This document shows, in pieces, positions 24,492 to 33,097 of a stretch of 64,000 nt of DNA. The notes under the pieces were generated by a model that ran no database searches, was not told where the DNA came from, and was given only the letters and a program-made list of their open reading frames with translations. The translations under genes were made by a program, and so were the position numbers. The stretch spans positions 62,001-126,000 of the forward strand of contig NZ_JACIGI010000008.1 of NCBI RefSeq assembly GCF_014197795.1, written 5' to 3'. This DNA comes from Roseospira goensis. Lineage in GTDB: Bacteria > Pseudomonadota > Alphaproteobacteria > Rhodospirillales > Rhodospirillaceae. The first letter of the stretch is position 1. The number at the start of each line of letters is the position of its first letter.

Positions 24492-25928
24492 ATGCCGTTG
24501 TCCCGCTCCGCTCCCCCGGTCCTGGCCGCCGGCCTCGCCCTGCTGGTCGCCCTGGTGCTGGCGCTGGCCCTGCCGCCGGCCGCGCAGGCCCAGCAGGTGC
24601 CGCAGTCCCGCGCGGAGATCGCGCTGTCGTTTGCGCCGGTGGTGGAGCGGGCCGCGCCCGCCGTGGTCAACATCTACAGCCGCCGGGTGGTGCGCGACCG
24701 GCGCGTGCCGCCGCTGTTCGACGATCCCTTCTTTCGCCATTTCTTCGGCCGCGATTTCGGGCCGGCGCGGCCGCGCGAGCGGGTCGAGAACGCGCTGGGC
24801 TCGGGCGTGATCGTGCGCACCGACGGCGTCATCCTGACCAACCGCCATGTCATCGAGGGCGCCGACGAGATCACCGTGGTGCTCAACGACCGGCGCGAGT
24901 TCGACGCCCGCGTGCTGGGCGAGGACGAACGGTCCGATCTGGCGGTGCTGACCATCGACACGGGGGGCGAGTCGCTGCCGGCCCTGCCGCTGGGGGATTC
25001 CGAGGCGCTCCAGGTGGGCGATCTGGTGCTGGCCATCGGCAACCCGTTCGGCGTCGGTCAGACGGTGACGATGGGGATCGTTTCGGCGCTGGCGCGGACC
25101 ACGGTGGGCATCAGCGACTACCGCTCCTTCATCCAGACCGACGCCGCCATCAACCCCGGCAATTCCGGCGGCGCGCTGGTCGACATGGCCGGCCGCCTGG
25201 TCGGCATCAACACCGCCATCTACAGCCAGGACGGCGGCAGCGTCGGCATCGGCTTCGCGGTGCCCGCGACCATGGCGCGGATGGTGGTCGACAGCCTGCT
25301 GGCCGGGGGGACCGTCACCCGGCCGTGGCTGGGCATCGACGGCCAGACCGTCACCGGCGACATCGCCCGCTCGCTGGGACTGTCCCGGCCGGTGGGCGTG
25401 CTGGTCACCGAGGCGCTGTCGCAGGGGCCGGCACGGGCCGCCGGCCTGCGGCGGGGCGACGTGATCCTGGCCTACAACGGCCGCGCGGTCGACGGCGAGG
25501 AGGTGCTGCGCTATCGCATCGGCACCAGCCCGGTGGGCGGGACCGCGACCCTGCGGGTCTGGCGCGACGGGGACACGCGCGATATCAGGGTCGACCTGCG
25601 CCCGCCGCCCGAGGACCCGCCGCGCACCCCCACCCGCCTGCGCGGCCGTCATCCCCTGAACGACGTGACCGTCGCTAACCTCAACCCGGCGCTGGCCGAG
25701 GAGATGCGCCTGCCGCATGGCCAGGGGTCGGTGGTGGTGCTGGATCTCGGCCGCACCAGTGTGGCCGGCCGCTTCGGGCTCCGGCCCGGCGACGTCATCC
25801 GGGCCGTCAACGGCCGCGAGCCCACCGACGTGCGCGACCTGGACCGTCTGATGCGGCGCACCGGGCCGCCGTGGCGGCTGGAGATCCTGCGCGAGGGACG
25901 GCCCGCCCGGGTCGTCATCGGCGGATGA
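24492..25928 (+). CDS. degP: DegP/Do-type periplasmic serine protease
   Basis: 478-aa HtrA-family protease/chaperone for misfolded envelope proteins. It has a signal peptide (residues 8-33, PPAAQAQ), a trypsin-like domain with catalytic His119 (TNRHVI), Asp149 (RSDLAVL) and Ser225 (GNSGGALV), then two PDZ domains (about 290-375 and 395-475; LRRGDVILAYNGRAV and LRPGDVIRAVNGREP). The segment VPPLFDDPFFRHFFG is the LA-loop region. ATG 24492 has GAGAGGG upstream; the extension to 24444 is not needed. The stop overlaps the rarA start (ATGA). Could equally be called degQ; paralogues are not distinguishable here. Confidence 0.93.
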   Translation: MPLSRSAPPVLAAGLALLVALVLALALPPAAQAQQVPQSRAEIALSFAPVVERAAPAVVNIYSRRVVRDRRVPPLFDDPFFRHFFGRDFGPARPRERVENALGSGVIVRTDGVILTNRHVIEGADEITVVLNDRREFDARVLGEDERSDLAVLTIDTGGESLPALPLGDSEALQVGDLVLAIGNPFGVGQTVTMGIVSALARTTVGISDYRSFIQTDAAINPGNSGGALVDMAGRLVGINTAIYSQDGGSVGIGFAVPATMARMVVDSLLAGGTVTRPWLGIDGQTVTGDIARSLGLSRPVGVLVTEALSQGPARAAGLRRGDVILAYNGRAVDGEEVLRYRIGTSPVGGTATLRVWRDGDTRDIRVDLRPPPEDPPRTPTRLRGRHPLNDVTVANLNPALAEEMRLPHGQGSVVVLDLGRTSVAGRFGLRPGDVIRAVNGREPTDVRDLDRLMRRTGPPWRLEILREGRPARVVIGG

Positions 25929-27301
25929 GCGATCTGTTCGGCGAGGCGGCGCCGGCCGCCACCGCGACCGATCGGGCGCCGGCCCCGGCGCCGGCGGACG
26001 ATCCCTCGCGCCCGCTGGCCGACCGGCTGCGGCCGCGCACCGTGGCGGACGTGGTGGGCCAGGATCACCTGCTCGGTGCCGATGGCCCGCTGCGCCAGAT
26101 GCTGGACGCCGGGCGGCTGGCGTCGCTGGTGTTCTGGGGGCCGCCCGGCTGCGGCAAGACCACCATCGCCCGGCTGCTGGCGGATCACGTCGATCTGCAC
26201 TTCGAGCCGCTGTCGGCGGTGTTCTCCGGGGTGGCCGACCTGCGCAAGGTGTTCCACGCCGCGCGCGACCGGCGCGCCCGCCAGGGGCGCGGCACTCTCT
26301 TGTTCGTCGACGAGATCCACCGCTTCAACCGCGCCCAGCAGGACGGCTTCCTGCCCTATGTGGAGGACGGCACGGTCGTGCTGGTGGGGGCCACCACCGA
26401 GAACCCCAGTTTCGAACTGAACGCGGCGCTGCTGTCGCGGATGCGGGTGTTCGTGCTGCGCCGGCTGGACGACGCCGGCCTGGAGCGGCTGCTGGCGCGC
26501 GCCGAGGCGGCAATGGGGGCGTCCTTGCCGCTGACCGATGCCGCGCGGACCAGCCTGCGGGCGATGGCGGACGGCGACGGCCGCTACCTGCTGACCCTGG
26601 CCGAGGCGCTGTTCGCGCTGGCCCAGGCCGCGCCCGGCGGCCCGGCGGGCATGGCGCCGCTGGACCCGGAGGGACTGGCGCAGGTGGCGCAGCGCCGGGC
26701 ACCGGTCTACGACAAGGACCGGGAGGAGCACTACAATCTCATTTCTGCGCTGCACAAGTCGCTGCGCGGCTCCGATACCGACGCGGCGCTGTACTGGTTC
26801 GCCCGCATGCTGCACGGCGGCGAGGATCCGGCCTACATCCTGCGCCGGCTGACCCGCTTCGCGGTCGAGGACGTCGGTCTGGCCGATCCGGCGGCGGTCG
26901 AGCAGGCGATCGCGGCGTGGGAGACCTACGACCGCCTGGGCAGCCCGGAGGGCGACCTCGCCATCGCCCAGCTCGTCGTCTACCTGGGCACGGCGCCCAA
27001 GAGCAACGCTGCCTACGTGGCGTTCAAGGGGGCCCAGAAGGCGGCGCGCCAGACCGGCAGCCTGATGCCGCCGATGCACATCCTCAATGCGCCCACCACG
27101 TTGATGAAGGACCTGGGCTACAGCGCCGGCTACCGGTACGACCACGACGCGGAGGACGGGTTCTCGGGCCAGGACTACTTCCCCGAGGGCATGGCGCGGG
27201 TGCGCTTTTACGACCCGCCGGAGCGCGGCTTCGAGCGCGAGGTGCGCAAGCGCCTGGCCTACTGGGACAAGCTGCGGGCGAAGCGGCAGGGCGAGGGGTA
27301 G
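25925..27301 (+). CDS. rarA: Replication-associated recombination protein A (RarA/MgsA)
   Basis: 458-aa AAA+ ATPase related to clamp-loader subunits and WRNIP1, acting at stalled forks and ssDNA gaps. Walker A is GPPGCGKTT with Lys78, Walker B is LLFVDEIHRFN, sensor 1 is VGATTENPSFELN. A C-terminal tetramerisation region has YDKDREEHYNLISALHKSLRGSD, DPAYILRRLTRFAVEDVGLADP and GYRYDHD. It is coupled to degP by the ATGA overlap, an arrangement common in alphaproteobacteria. Tandem hairpin repeats begin 9 bp after its stop and may serve as its transcript end. Confidence 0.95.
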   Translation: MSDLFGEAAPAATATDRAPAPAPADDPSRPLADRLRPRTVADVVGQDHLLGADGPLRQMLDAGRLASLVFWGPPGCGKTTIARLLADHVDLHFEPLSAVFSGVADLRKVFHAARDRRARQGRGTLLFVDEIHRFNRAQQDGFLPYVEDGTVVLVGATTENPSFELNAALLSRMRVFVLRRLDDAGLERLLARAEAAMGASLPLTDAARTSLRAMADGDGRYLLTLAEALFALAQAAPGGPAGMAPLDPEGLAQVAQRRAPVYDKDREEHYNLISALHKSLRGSDTDAALYWFARMLHGGEDPAYILRRLTRFAVEDVGLADPAAVEQAIAAWETYDRLGSPEGDLAIAQLVVYLGTAPKSNAAYVAFKGAQKAARQTGSLMPPMHILNAPTTLMKDLGYSAGYRYDHDAEDGFSGQDYFPEGMARVRFYDPPERGFEREVRKRLAYWDKLRAKRQGEG

Positions 27302-27310
27302 GTCGCCCGT

Positions 27311-27556
27311 GGTCCCACGCGGGAGCGTGGGACCGAGAAAGGGGACTCAGAAGGAGGGGCTCTCGCGCCCACGCTCCTGCGTGGGCGCCGGTCTGGCCCG
27401 GGGTCCCACGCGGGAGCGTGGGACCGAGAAAGGGGACCCAGAAAGAGGGGTCTCGCGCCCACGCTCCTGCGTGGGCGCCGGTCTGGCGCGGGGTCCCACG
27501 CGGGAGCGTGGGACCGAGAAAGGGGTGGCTCGCGCTCCCGCTCCTGCGTGGGCGCC
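27311..27556. repeat. Tandem 90-91 bp repeat, each unit with two hairpins (about 2.7 copies)
   Basis: Units start at 27311, 27402 and 27492 (periods 91 and 90). Each contains GGTCCCACGC-GGGA-GCGTGGGACC, a perfect 10-bp stem with 4-nt loop. About 40 nt later comes GCGCCCACGC-TCCT-GCGTGGGCGC, a second 10-bp stem with the same CCCACGC core. The third unit is shortened and its last hairpin degenerate. Between the stems is a conserved CGAGAAAGGGG spacer. It has no unique spacers, so it is not CRISPR. The family is REP-like; it separates rarA from the opposing DUF3096 gene and could end transcription from both sides. Confidence 0.85.
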
Positions 27557-27579
27557 CGACCGACGCTGAGGGGTGTGGC

Positions 27580-27726
27580 TCAGAGGTTGAGGATTCCGAG
27601 GCCGAGCAGTCCCACCAGGATCAGGTAGCCGGCGACGATGTAGTTCAGCAGCTTGGGGACGATCAGGATCGCGACGCCGGCGGCGATGGCGAGGATGGGC
27701 TCCAGGCTGGCAATGGTGATGGTCAT
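27580..27726 (-). CDS. DUF3096-family small membrane protein (48 aa)
   Basis: 48-aa protein consisting of two short hydrophobic segments: LEPILAIAAGVAILIVPKLL and NYIVAGYLILVGLLGLGIL. The pattern (PILA.IAGVLIL..PKLLNYIVA.YLI..GL.GL) is that of DUF3096 proteins, small inner-membrane proteins of unknown function. AAGAGGAG is 10 nt upstream of ATG 27726, so translation is well supported despite the size. A GGAAC-N17-CGTT promoter motif lies 52-77 nt upstream, suggesting general-stress induction. Function unknown. Confidence 0.85.
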   Translation of the reverse strand: MTITIASLEPILAIAAGVAILIVPKLLNYIVAGYLILVGLLGLGILNL

Positions 27727-27777
27727 GGGGGGTGGGCTCCTCTTGCTGTTGGGCCGGTGATGACACCGCGTCCCCTA

Positions 27778-27803
27778 AACGCGGGAGCCGGCCGCGCCGT
27801 TCC
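27778..27803 (-). promoter_or_regulatory. Candidate EcfG-type promoter for the DUF3096 gene
   Basis: Read on the minus strand: GGAAC (27803-27799), 17-nt spacer, CGTT (27781-27778). This fits the published GGAAC-N16/17-CGTT consensus of alphaproteobacterial EcfG sigma factors. It lies between the SDR stop and the DUF3096 start and points at DUF3096. Confidence 0.6.
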
Positions 27804-27807
27804 GCCC

Positions 27808-28611
27808 CTACAGCAGGCGTTGGCCGCCGTCCACGAACACCTCGTTGCCGGTGACGTAGCTGAAATCGGCATCGCACAGCCGGAACACGACCCCGGCCAC
27901 GTCGGCCACCGTGCCCATGCGGTCCAGCGGGATACGCGGGATCAGGGCCTCGTATTCCTCGCTGATCATCTCGGTGGCGATCTCGCCGGGCGCGACTGCG
28001 TTCACCCGCACGCCGAGTTGCGCGAACTCCGCCGCCATCTCCCGCGTCAGGCCGGACAGGCCGGCCTTGGAGGTCGAATAGGCCGAGCCGGCGAACGGGT
28101 GCACGTAGTGGCCGGCGATGGAGGTGATGTTGATCACCGTCCCCTTGCCGCGCGACAGCTTGACGCTCATGGCCCGGGCCAGGCGCAGCGGGGCGAAGAA
28201 GTTCAGCTCGAACACCTCGTGCCAGCCGTCGATGGACCCGTTGAGGATCCCCAGGCGTTCCTTGTACGGCGTCTTGGGCGACACACCGGCGTTGTTGATG
28301 AGCGCGTGCAGGGGTTCGTCGCCCAGGGCCTCGATGGCGCTGGCGGCGAAGGCATCCAGGCTGTCCGCGTCGCCCAGGTCGGCGACGAAGTGGTGCGTCC
28401 ACAACGGATCGCGGCGGCAGTGGGCCGGCACGTCGCGCCGGGCGCAGGTGATGACCCGCCAACCCTCGGCCATGAAGCGGGCGGCGATGGCGTGGCCGAT
28501 GCCCTGGCTGGCGCCGGTGATCAACACCGAGCGGCCGGTGTGGTGCGGGGCGATCTTTTCGGCGGCGGTGTGGTCCACGGGGCAGGCGAGGGAATCGTGC
28601 GGGTCGGTCAT
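27808..28611 (-). CDS. SDR-family oxidoreductase (FabG-like)
   Basis: 267-aa classical short-chain dehydrogenase/reductase. The NAD(P)-binding motif is LITGASQGIGHAIA, with NNAG (ALINNAGVSP) and the catalytic Ser and Tyr-x-x-x-Lys in INITSIAGHYVHPFAGSAYSTSKAG; PGEIATEM follows as the PG motif. The C-terminus NEVFVDGGQRLL is usual for FabG-like enzymes. An N-terminal extension of about 25 residues (DPHDSLACPVDHTAAEK) precedes the Rossmann fold. Substrate unknown. It is divergent from the SRAP gene across 84 bp. Confidence 0.88.
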   Translation of the reverse strand: MTDPHDSLACPVDHTAAEKIAPHHTGRSVLITGASQGIGHAIAARFMAEGWRVITCARRDVPAHCRRDPLWTHHFVADLGDADSLDAFAASAIEALGDEPLHALINNAGVSPKTPYKERLGILNGSIDGWHEVFELNFFAPLRLARAMSVKLSRGKGTVINITSIAGHYVHPFAGSAYSTSKAGLSGLTREMAAEFAQLGVRVNAVAPGEIATEMISEEYEALIPRIPLDRMGTVADVAGVVFRLCDADFSYVTGNEVFVDGGQRLL

Positions 28612-28695
28612 CGGCGGTGTCCTCGGGACCGGGGCCGGGGCGGGCGCCGGCGGGCGGTCTTGCGGGTGGGGGCGGGGCGTCCCATTCTACCCGGC

Positions 28696-29337
28696 ATGTG
28701 CGCGCGTTTCGAACTCAATGTGGCGCCGGCCGATCTCCTGGCGCGGTTCGGCCTGACGGCGCCGCCGGAAGACGATGCGGTCACCGGGGCCGCGCTGGAC
28801 CGGCTGCCCCGGGCCGAGATCCGGCCGACCGACCGGGTGCCGGTGATCGGGCCGCGCCGGGTGCCGGTGGCGCTGTCCTGGGGGGTCCGGGTGGACTGGG
28901 ACCCCAAGCCGCTCATCAATGCCCGCGCCGAGACGCTGGCCGCGAAGCCCACCTTCCGTCCGTTCGTCGGCAACCGCTGCCTGGTGCCGGCGACCGCCTT
29001 CTTCGAGTGGACCGACCCGCCCGCAGGCGCCCCGCGGGGACGCAAGCGGCGTCATCGCATCGGCCGCGACGACGCCCCGCTGTACGCCATGGCCGGGCTG
29101 GTAGACGACCGGGGCAGGTTCACCGTCATCACCCGCCCGGCGACCGACCGGATGGCGGCGCTGCATCATCGCATGCCGGCGATTCTGGCCGGTCCGGATG
29201 CGGAGGTGGCGTGGCTGGACCCGGCACGGCCGTTCGCGGACGTGCAGGGCCTGCTGACCGACTGGGACGGACCACTGGTGATCACCGACGATGGGGCGCC
29301 GGAGGGGGCGGCGGGTCAGGCCGACCTGTTCGCATGA
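28696..29337 (+). CDS. SRAP-domain protein (HMCES/YedK family)
   Basis: 213-aa SOS response-associated peptidase-like protein that forms a stable thiazolidine crosslink to abasic sites in ssDNA. All family residues are visible: Cys2 (exposed after Met removal, MCARFE), Asn75 (LINARAE), Glu104 (AFFEW) and His157/His158 (LHHRMP). ATG 28696 is fixed by the need for Cys at position 2. It is not preceded by an obvious LexA box. Neighbouring rarA suggests, by context only, a DNA-damage-tolerance theme. Confidence 0.93.
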   Translation: MCARFELNVAPADLLARFGLTAPPEDDAVTGAALDRLPRAEIRPTDRVPVIGPRRVPVALSWGVRVDWDPKPLINARAETLAAKPTFRPFVGNRCLVPATAFFEWTDPPAGAPRGRKRRHRIGRDDAPLYAMAGLVDDRGRFTVITRPATDRMAALHHRMPAILAGPDAEVAWLDPARPFADVQGLLTDWDGPLVITDDGAPEGAAGQADLFA

Positions 29338-29444
29338 TCTGCCGGTCGCCCCGGCTTGAATTGGCGCCGGGGCGTCGAATCTAGTAGGACAGTGGCGGCC
29401 GGTCCTGTGCCGCCTGTCTGTCCGTTCCGTGGAGAGTGCCGTCC

Positions 29445-30878
29445 ATGCCCCATGATGCCCAGGCCGAAGCCCTGTTCTTTGACCGCGCCGGCCTTGACCG
29501 GACCCGCGTGACCGCCCTGGTGGACGAGGCCCTGGCGGGCTGCGACGACGGCGCCCTGTTCCTCGAATACAAGCAGTCGGAGAGCTTCGCGCTGGACGAC
29601 GGCCGCATCCGCAGCGCCTCGTTCGACACTGCCCAGGGTTTCGGGCTGCACGCCGAGCAGGGCGAGACCGTCGGCTTCGCCCACGCGACACTGCTGGACG
29701 AGCAGGCCATCGCCCGCGCCGCCGAGACCGTCAAGGCGGTGCGCACCGGCTCGGGCGGGACGTTGGCGCTGCCGCCGCAGCGCACCAACCGGCACCTGTA
29801 CACGAACGACAACCCCATCGACGGTCCGGGCATGGACCGCAAGGTGGCGGTGCTGTCGGCCATCGACGCCTACGCCCGCGCCAAGGATCCACGCGTGGCC
29901 CAGGTCATGGCCAGCCTCACGGGTTCCTGGCAGGCGGTCACCATCCTGCGCGCCGGCGGGGTGGCGGTCTCCGACATCCGCCCGCTGGTGCGCCTGAACG
30001 TGGCCGTGGTCACCCGCCAGGGCGAGCGCATGGAGAGCGGCAGTTACGGCTGCGGCGGCCGCATGGGCTATGAAACCTTCGTGACCGAGGAACGCTGGCA
30101 GGCGGCGGTGGACGAGGCGCTGCGCCAGGCCCTGGTGAACCTGGAGAGCATCGACGCGCCGGCCGGCGAGATGCCGGTGGTGCTCGGCCCCGGCTGGCCC
30201 GGGGTGATGCTGCACGAAGCGGTCGGCCACGGCCTGGAGGGCGACTTCAACCGAAAGAAGACGTCGGCGTTCGCCGGCCGCATCGGCGAGCGCGTGGCCG
30301 CACCCGGCGTCACCGTGGTGGACGACGGCACGCTGCCGGACCGGCGCGGGTCGCTGTCGGTCGACGACGAGGGCACGCCGAGCGGGCGCACCGTGCTGAT
30401 CGAGGACGGCATCCTGAAGGGGTACATGCAGGACCGTATGAACGCGCGTCTGATGGGGGGGGCGCCCACCGGCAATGGCCGCCGCCAGTCGCACGCCCAC
30501 CCGGTGCTGCCGCGCATGACCAATACCACCATGGAACCGGGGGACAAGGACCCGGAGGAGATCCTCCGTTCGGTCAAGAATGGCCTCTATGCCGTCAACT
30601 TCGGCGGCGGGCAGGTGGACATCACGTCGGGCAAGTTCGTGTTCTCGGCCTCCGAGGCCTACCTGATCGAGGACGGCAAGGTCGGTCCGGCGGTGAAGGG
30701 CGCCACCCTGATCGGCCACGGCCCGGAAGCCATGACCCGCGTCTCGATGCTCGGCACCGACCTGGCCCTGGATCCCGGCATCGGCACCTGTGGTAAGGAC
30801 GGCCAGGGGGTGCCGGTCGGTGTGGGGCAGCCGACGATGCTGATCGACCGCCTCACCGTGGGCGGCACCAGCGCGTAG
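29445..30878 (+). CDS. tldD: Metalloprotease TldD
   Basis: 477-aa subunit of the TldD/TldE (PmbA) peptidase, which degrades unfolded peptides and matures some RiPPs such as microcin B17. The zinc motif HEAVGH is at about residues 257-262, within PGWPGVMLHEAVGHGLEGDFNRK. The family motifs LIEDGILKGYMQDRMNARLMG and MTNTTMEPGDKDPEEILRSVKNGLYAVNFGGGQVD are intact. The partner tldE/pmbA is not in the window, as is common. ATG 29445 has GGAGAG 8 nt upstream; GTG 29436 is possible. A small membrane-protein gene follows 50 bp downstream. Confidence 0.95.
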   Translation: MPHDAQAEALFFDRAGLDRTRVTALVDEALAGCDDGALFLEYKQSESFALDDGRIRSASFDTAQGFGLHAEQGETVGFAHATLLDEQAIARAAETVKAVRTGSGGTLALPPQRTNRHLYTNDNPIDGPGMDRKVAVLSAIDAYARAKDPRVAQVMASLTGSWQAVTILRAGGVAVSDIRPLVRLNVAVVTRQGERMESGSYGCGGRMGYETFVTEERWQAAVDEALRQALVNLESIDAPAGEMPVVLGPGWPGVMLHEAVGHGLEGDFNRKKTSAFAGRIGERVAAPGVTVVDDGTLPDRRGSLSVDDEGTPSGRTVLIEDGILKGYMQDRMNARLMGGAPTGNGRRQSHAHPVLPRMTNTTMEPGDKDPEEILRSVKNGLYAVNFGGGQVDITSGKFVFSASEAYLIEDGKVGPAVKGATLIGHGPEAMTRVSMLGTDLALDPGIGTCGKDGQGVPVGVGQPTMLIDRLTVGGTSA

Positions 30879-30928
30879 CGCATGACGCCCAAGCGGACGA
30901 CCCGGGAGCCGCGGGAGCCGATGATTCG

Positions 30929-31108
30929 ATGATGCTGGAGACCGCGGAAGCCCAGACCATGCAGGTGCTGGTTCTGGTCGCCCTGGCGCTGTTCATCGGC
31001 GTGCAGGCCTTTCCCATCGGTCCGGTGTGGCGGCGGCGCGGCCTGATCCTCGGTGCCGTCTGCCTGGCCGTGGCGGTCGTGTTCACCGTGGTGGCCTGGT
31101 ACACCTGA
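30929..31108 (+). CDS. Small membrane protein, 59 aa, unknown function
   Basis: 59-aa frame with two predicted membrane helices (MQVLVLVALALFIGVQAFPIG and a second, LILGAVCLAVAVVFTVVAW) separated by a VWRRRG basic turn, giving a hairpin with the loop on the cytoplasmic side. GGGAG lies upstream of tandem ATGs at 30929 and 30932. It follows tldD by 50 bp on the same strand and is followed by a strong inverted repeat. I do not recognise a family. Confidence 0.65.
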   Translation: MMLETAEAQTMQVLVLVALALFIGVQAFPIGPVWRRRGLILGAVCLAVAVVFTVVAWYT

Positions 31109-31111
31109 TCC

Positions 31112-31172
31112 CAAGCTGCGATAAGCGCATCTCGACGAGCGCATCTCGACGAGCGCATCTCATCGCAGCTTG
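31112..31172. terminator. Inverted repeat enclosing tandem 14-mers, between convergent genes
   Basis: Perfect 11-bp arms CAAGCTGCGAT (31112-31122) and ATCGCAGCTTG (31162-31172). The loop holds GCGCATCTCGACGA twice (31125-31138, 31139-31152) plus a partial third copy. It starts four bases after the stop of the 59-aa gene and faces the ggt terminus, so a bidirectional transcription end is likely. No T tract. Confidence 0.55.
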
Positions 31173-31214
31173 AGTCTCGCGTCACGAGGCGTGACGGCCG
31201 GTCGGTGTTGCCTT

Positions 31215-31242
31215 CCTGCAATGAGGTCCAGCCCATTGCAGG
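31215..31242 (-). terminator. Hairpin just after ggt
   Basis: Perfect 9-bp stem CCTGCAATG (31215-31223) / CATTGCAGG (31234-31242) with a 10-nt loop, 8 bp beyond the ggt stop. No T tract. Confidence 0.5.
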
Positions 31243-31250
31243 CAGGGTCC

Positions 31251-33029
31251 CTATCCCCCCAGGGCGACGCCCTCGCGGCGCGGGTCGGCGCCCCCCACAA
31301 GCGTGCCGTCCGGCATGATCTGGATGGCGTGCAGGCCCGACTCCAGCGGCCGGATCACCACCTCGTGGCCCAGGCCCTCCAGCCGGCGCGCCAGCCCGGT
31401 GACGGCGGTGCCGCGCTCCAGCTCGGTCGGGCCGTTGCGGTTGACCACATGGCCCATCGACACCGCCGCCTGCGGGTCCAGGCCCCAGTCCAGGATCCCG
31501 ACCAGCGCGTTGGCGACGTAGTTGATGATGCGCGACCCGCCGGGCGAGCCGATCAGCAGCACCGGATCCCCATCCCGGAACACGATGGTCGGGGACATGG
31601 AGGAGCGCGGCCGCTTGCCGCCCTCGACCCGGTTGGCGACCGGGCGGCCGTCGACCTCGGGGTCGCGCGCGAAGTCGGTCAGCTCGTTGTTGAGCAGGAA
31701 GCCGCGCGCCATCACCCGGCTGCCGAAGCCGGTCTCGATGGTCGTGGTCATCGACAGCATGTTGCCGTACGCGTCCACGATGGCGAAGTGGCTGGTGCCC
31801 GGGCGCTCCGGCTGGGTGTCCGGCGCGCGTCCCTCGGCGTCGTCCCACGGCGGATGGCCCGGCTCGGCACGGGTCATGGCGCGCACCGGGTCGATCAGCG
31901 CGGCGCGCCGGGCCAGATAGTCCCGGTCCAGCAGGCCGGCGGTGGGCATCGCGACGTAGTCCGAATCGGCCATGTACAGCCCGCGGTCGGCGTAGGCCAG
32001 CCTGGCGGCCTCGGCGTACAGGTGCCAGGCTCGCGCCGACGGCCCCATCGCAGGCAGGTCGAAGCCCTCCAGCAGGCCCAGGATCTGGCCCACCGTCAGC
32101 CCGCCGGAGGTGGGCGGCCCCATGCCGCAGACGTCGTAGCCCCGGTAGACGAGGCAGACCGGCGCGCGCTCGACCACCGTATAGGCCGCCAGATCCTCCA
32201 GCGTCAGAATGCCTGGGTTGATGTCGGTCTTGACCGCGGCGACGATGTCGGCGGCGATCTCTCCGGTGTAGAACGGGGCCGAGCCTTCGGCCGCGATCCG
32301 GCGCAGGGTATCGGCGAAGGCCGGGTTGGTCAGCACCGTGCCGGCGACCTTGGGCGACCCGTCGGGCTCGAAGAAGTAGGCCCGCGCGGCCTCGAAACGG
32401 TCCAGCTCGCGGGCCTGCGCGGCGGCGATCGACTCGGCGAGGCGGGGCGAGATGACGAAGCCCTGTTCGGCGGTGTCGATGGCCGGTTGCAGCAGGTCGG
32501 CCCAGGGTTGGCTGCCGTAACGGCCGTGCAGGGTCTCCAGCAGCTTCAGGGTGCCGGGCACGCCGACCGAGCGGCCGCCCACGACGGCCTCCCACCAGCC
32601 CAGCGGCTCCCCGGCCTCGTCCAGCCAATAGGTTTCGTCCGCCGCCAGGGGCGCCCGCTCGCGGCCGTCCAGGGTGATCAGGCGCTGTTCGGCGGCATCC
32701 CAGTACAGCGCGAAGGCGCCGCCGCCGATGCCCGACGACTGCGGTTCCACGAGGTTCAGCATGGTCTGGACCGCCACGGCGGCGTCGGCCGCGGTGCCGC
32801 CGGCGGCCAGCACGGCGCGGCCGGCCTCGGCGGCCAGCGGGTTCGCGGCGGCCACCATGTACGGGCCGGGCAGGGCCGGCCCCGCGTCGGCGGCGGGCGC
32901 CTCCGTCACGGCCGGCTCGGTCGCGGCGGGCGGGGTGGCGCGGCCGGCGACGAACGTGAACCAGACCACGCCGGCGGCCACGAACCCGCCGAGCACTAGC
33001 AGGCTGGTGCGGTTCTTGATCTCCATCAT
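31251..33029 (-). CDS. ggt: Gamma-glutamyltransferase
   Basis: 592-aa Ntn-hydrolase precursor that cleaves gamma-glutamyl bonds of glutathione in the periplasm. The N-terminal hydrophobic segment (SLLVLGGFVAAGVVWFTFVAG) is a signal or anchor. The nucleophile for autocleavage is the Thr of GTSHFAIVD (about residue 412), splitting large and small subunits. Also present are GIGGGAFALYWD, DGRERAP, NNELTDF, RPRSSMSPTIVF and the oxyanion GSPGGSRIINYV. The start has GGGAG upstream of tandem ATGs. Two hairpins lie downstream. The next gene upstream is a 31-codon membrane protein. Confidence 0.94.
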   Translation of the reverse strand: MMEIKNRTSLLVLGGFVAAGVVWFTFVAGRATPPAATEPAVTEAPAADAGPALPGPYMVAAANPLAAEAGRAVLAAGGTAADAAVAVQTMLNLVEPQSSGIGGGAFALYWDAAEQRLITLDGRERAPLAADETYWLDEAGEPLGWWEAVVGGRSVGVPGTLKLLETLHGRYGSQPWADLLQPAIDTAEQGFVISPRLAESIAAAQARELDRFEAARAYFFEPDGSPKVAGTVLTNPAFADTLRRIAAEGSAPFYTGEIAADIVAAVKTDINPGILTLEDLAAYTVVERAPVCLVYRGYDVCGMGPPTSGGLTVGQILGLLEGFDLPAMGPSARAWHLYAEAARLAYADRGLYMADSDYVAMPTAGLLDRDYLARRAALIDPVRAMTRAEPGHPPWDDAEGRAPDTQPERPGTSHFAIVDAYGNMLSMTTTIETGFGSRVMARGFLLNNELTDFARDPEVDGRPVANRVEGGKRPRSSMSPTIVFRDGDPVLLIGSPGGSRIINYVANALVGILDWGLDPQAAVSMGHVVNRNGPTELERGTAVTGLARRLEGLGHEVVIRPLESGLHAIQIMPDGTLVGGADPRREGVALGG

Positions 33030-33097
33030 CTCACTCCCTGTGGGGATCGTTGCGTCCCCTTTCCGTTAGGAACCACAGGGCATATGGGGATGACGGG

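Noticed and set aside
23295-25718. Open frame of 807 codons on the minus strand spanning two genes
   Set aside because: It runs antisense through degP and then in another frame of the binding-protein gene; no domain is recognisable.
27311-27556. Possible CRISPR array
   Set aside because: The 90-91 bp units are identical in both stems and intervening sequence; there are no unique spacers and no cas genes.
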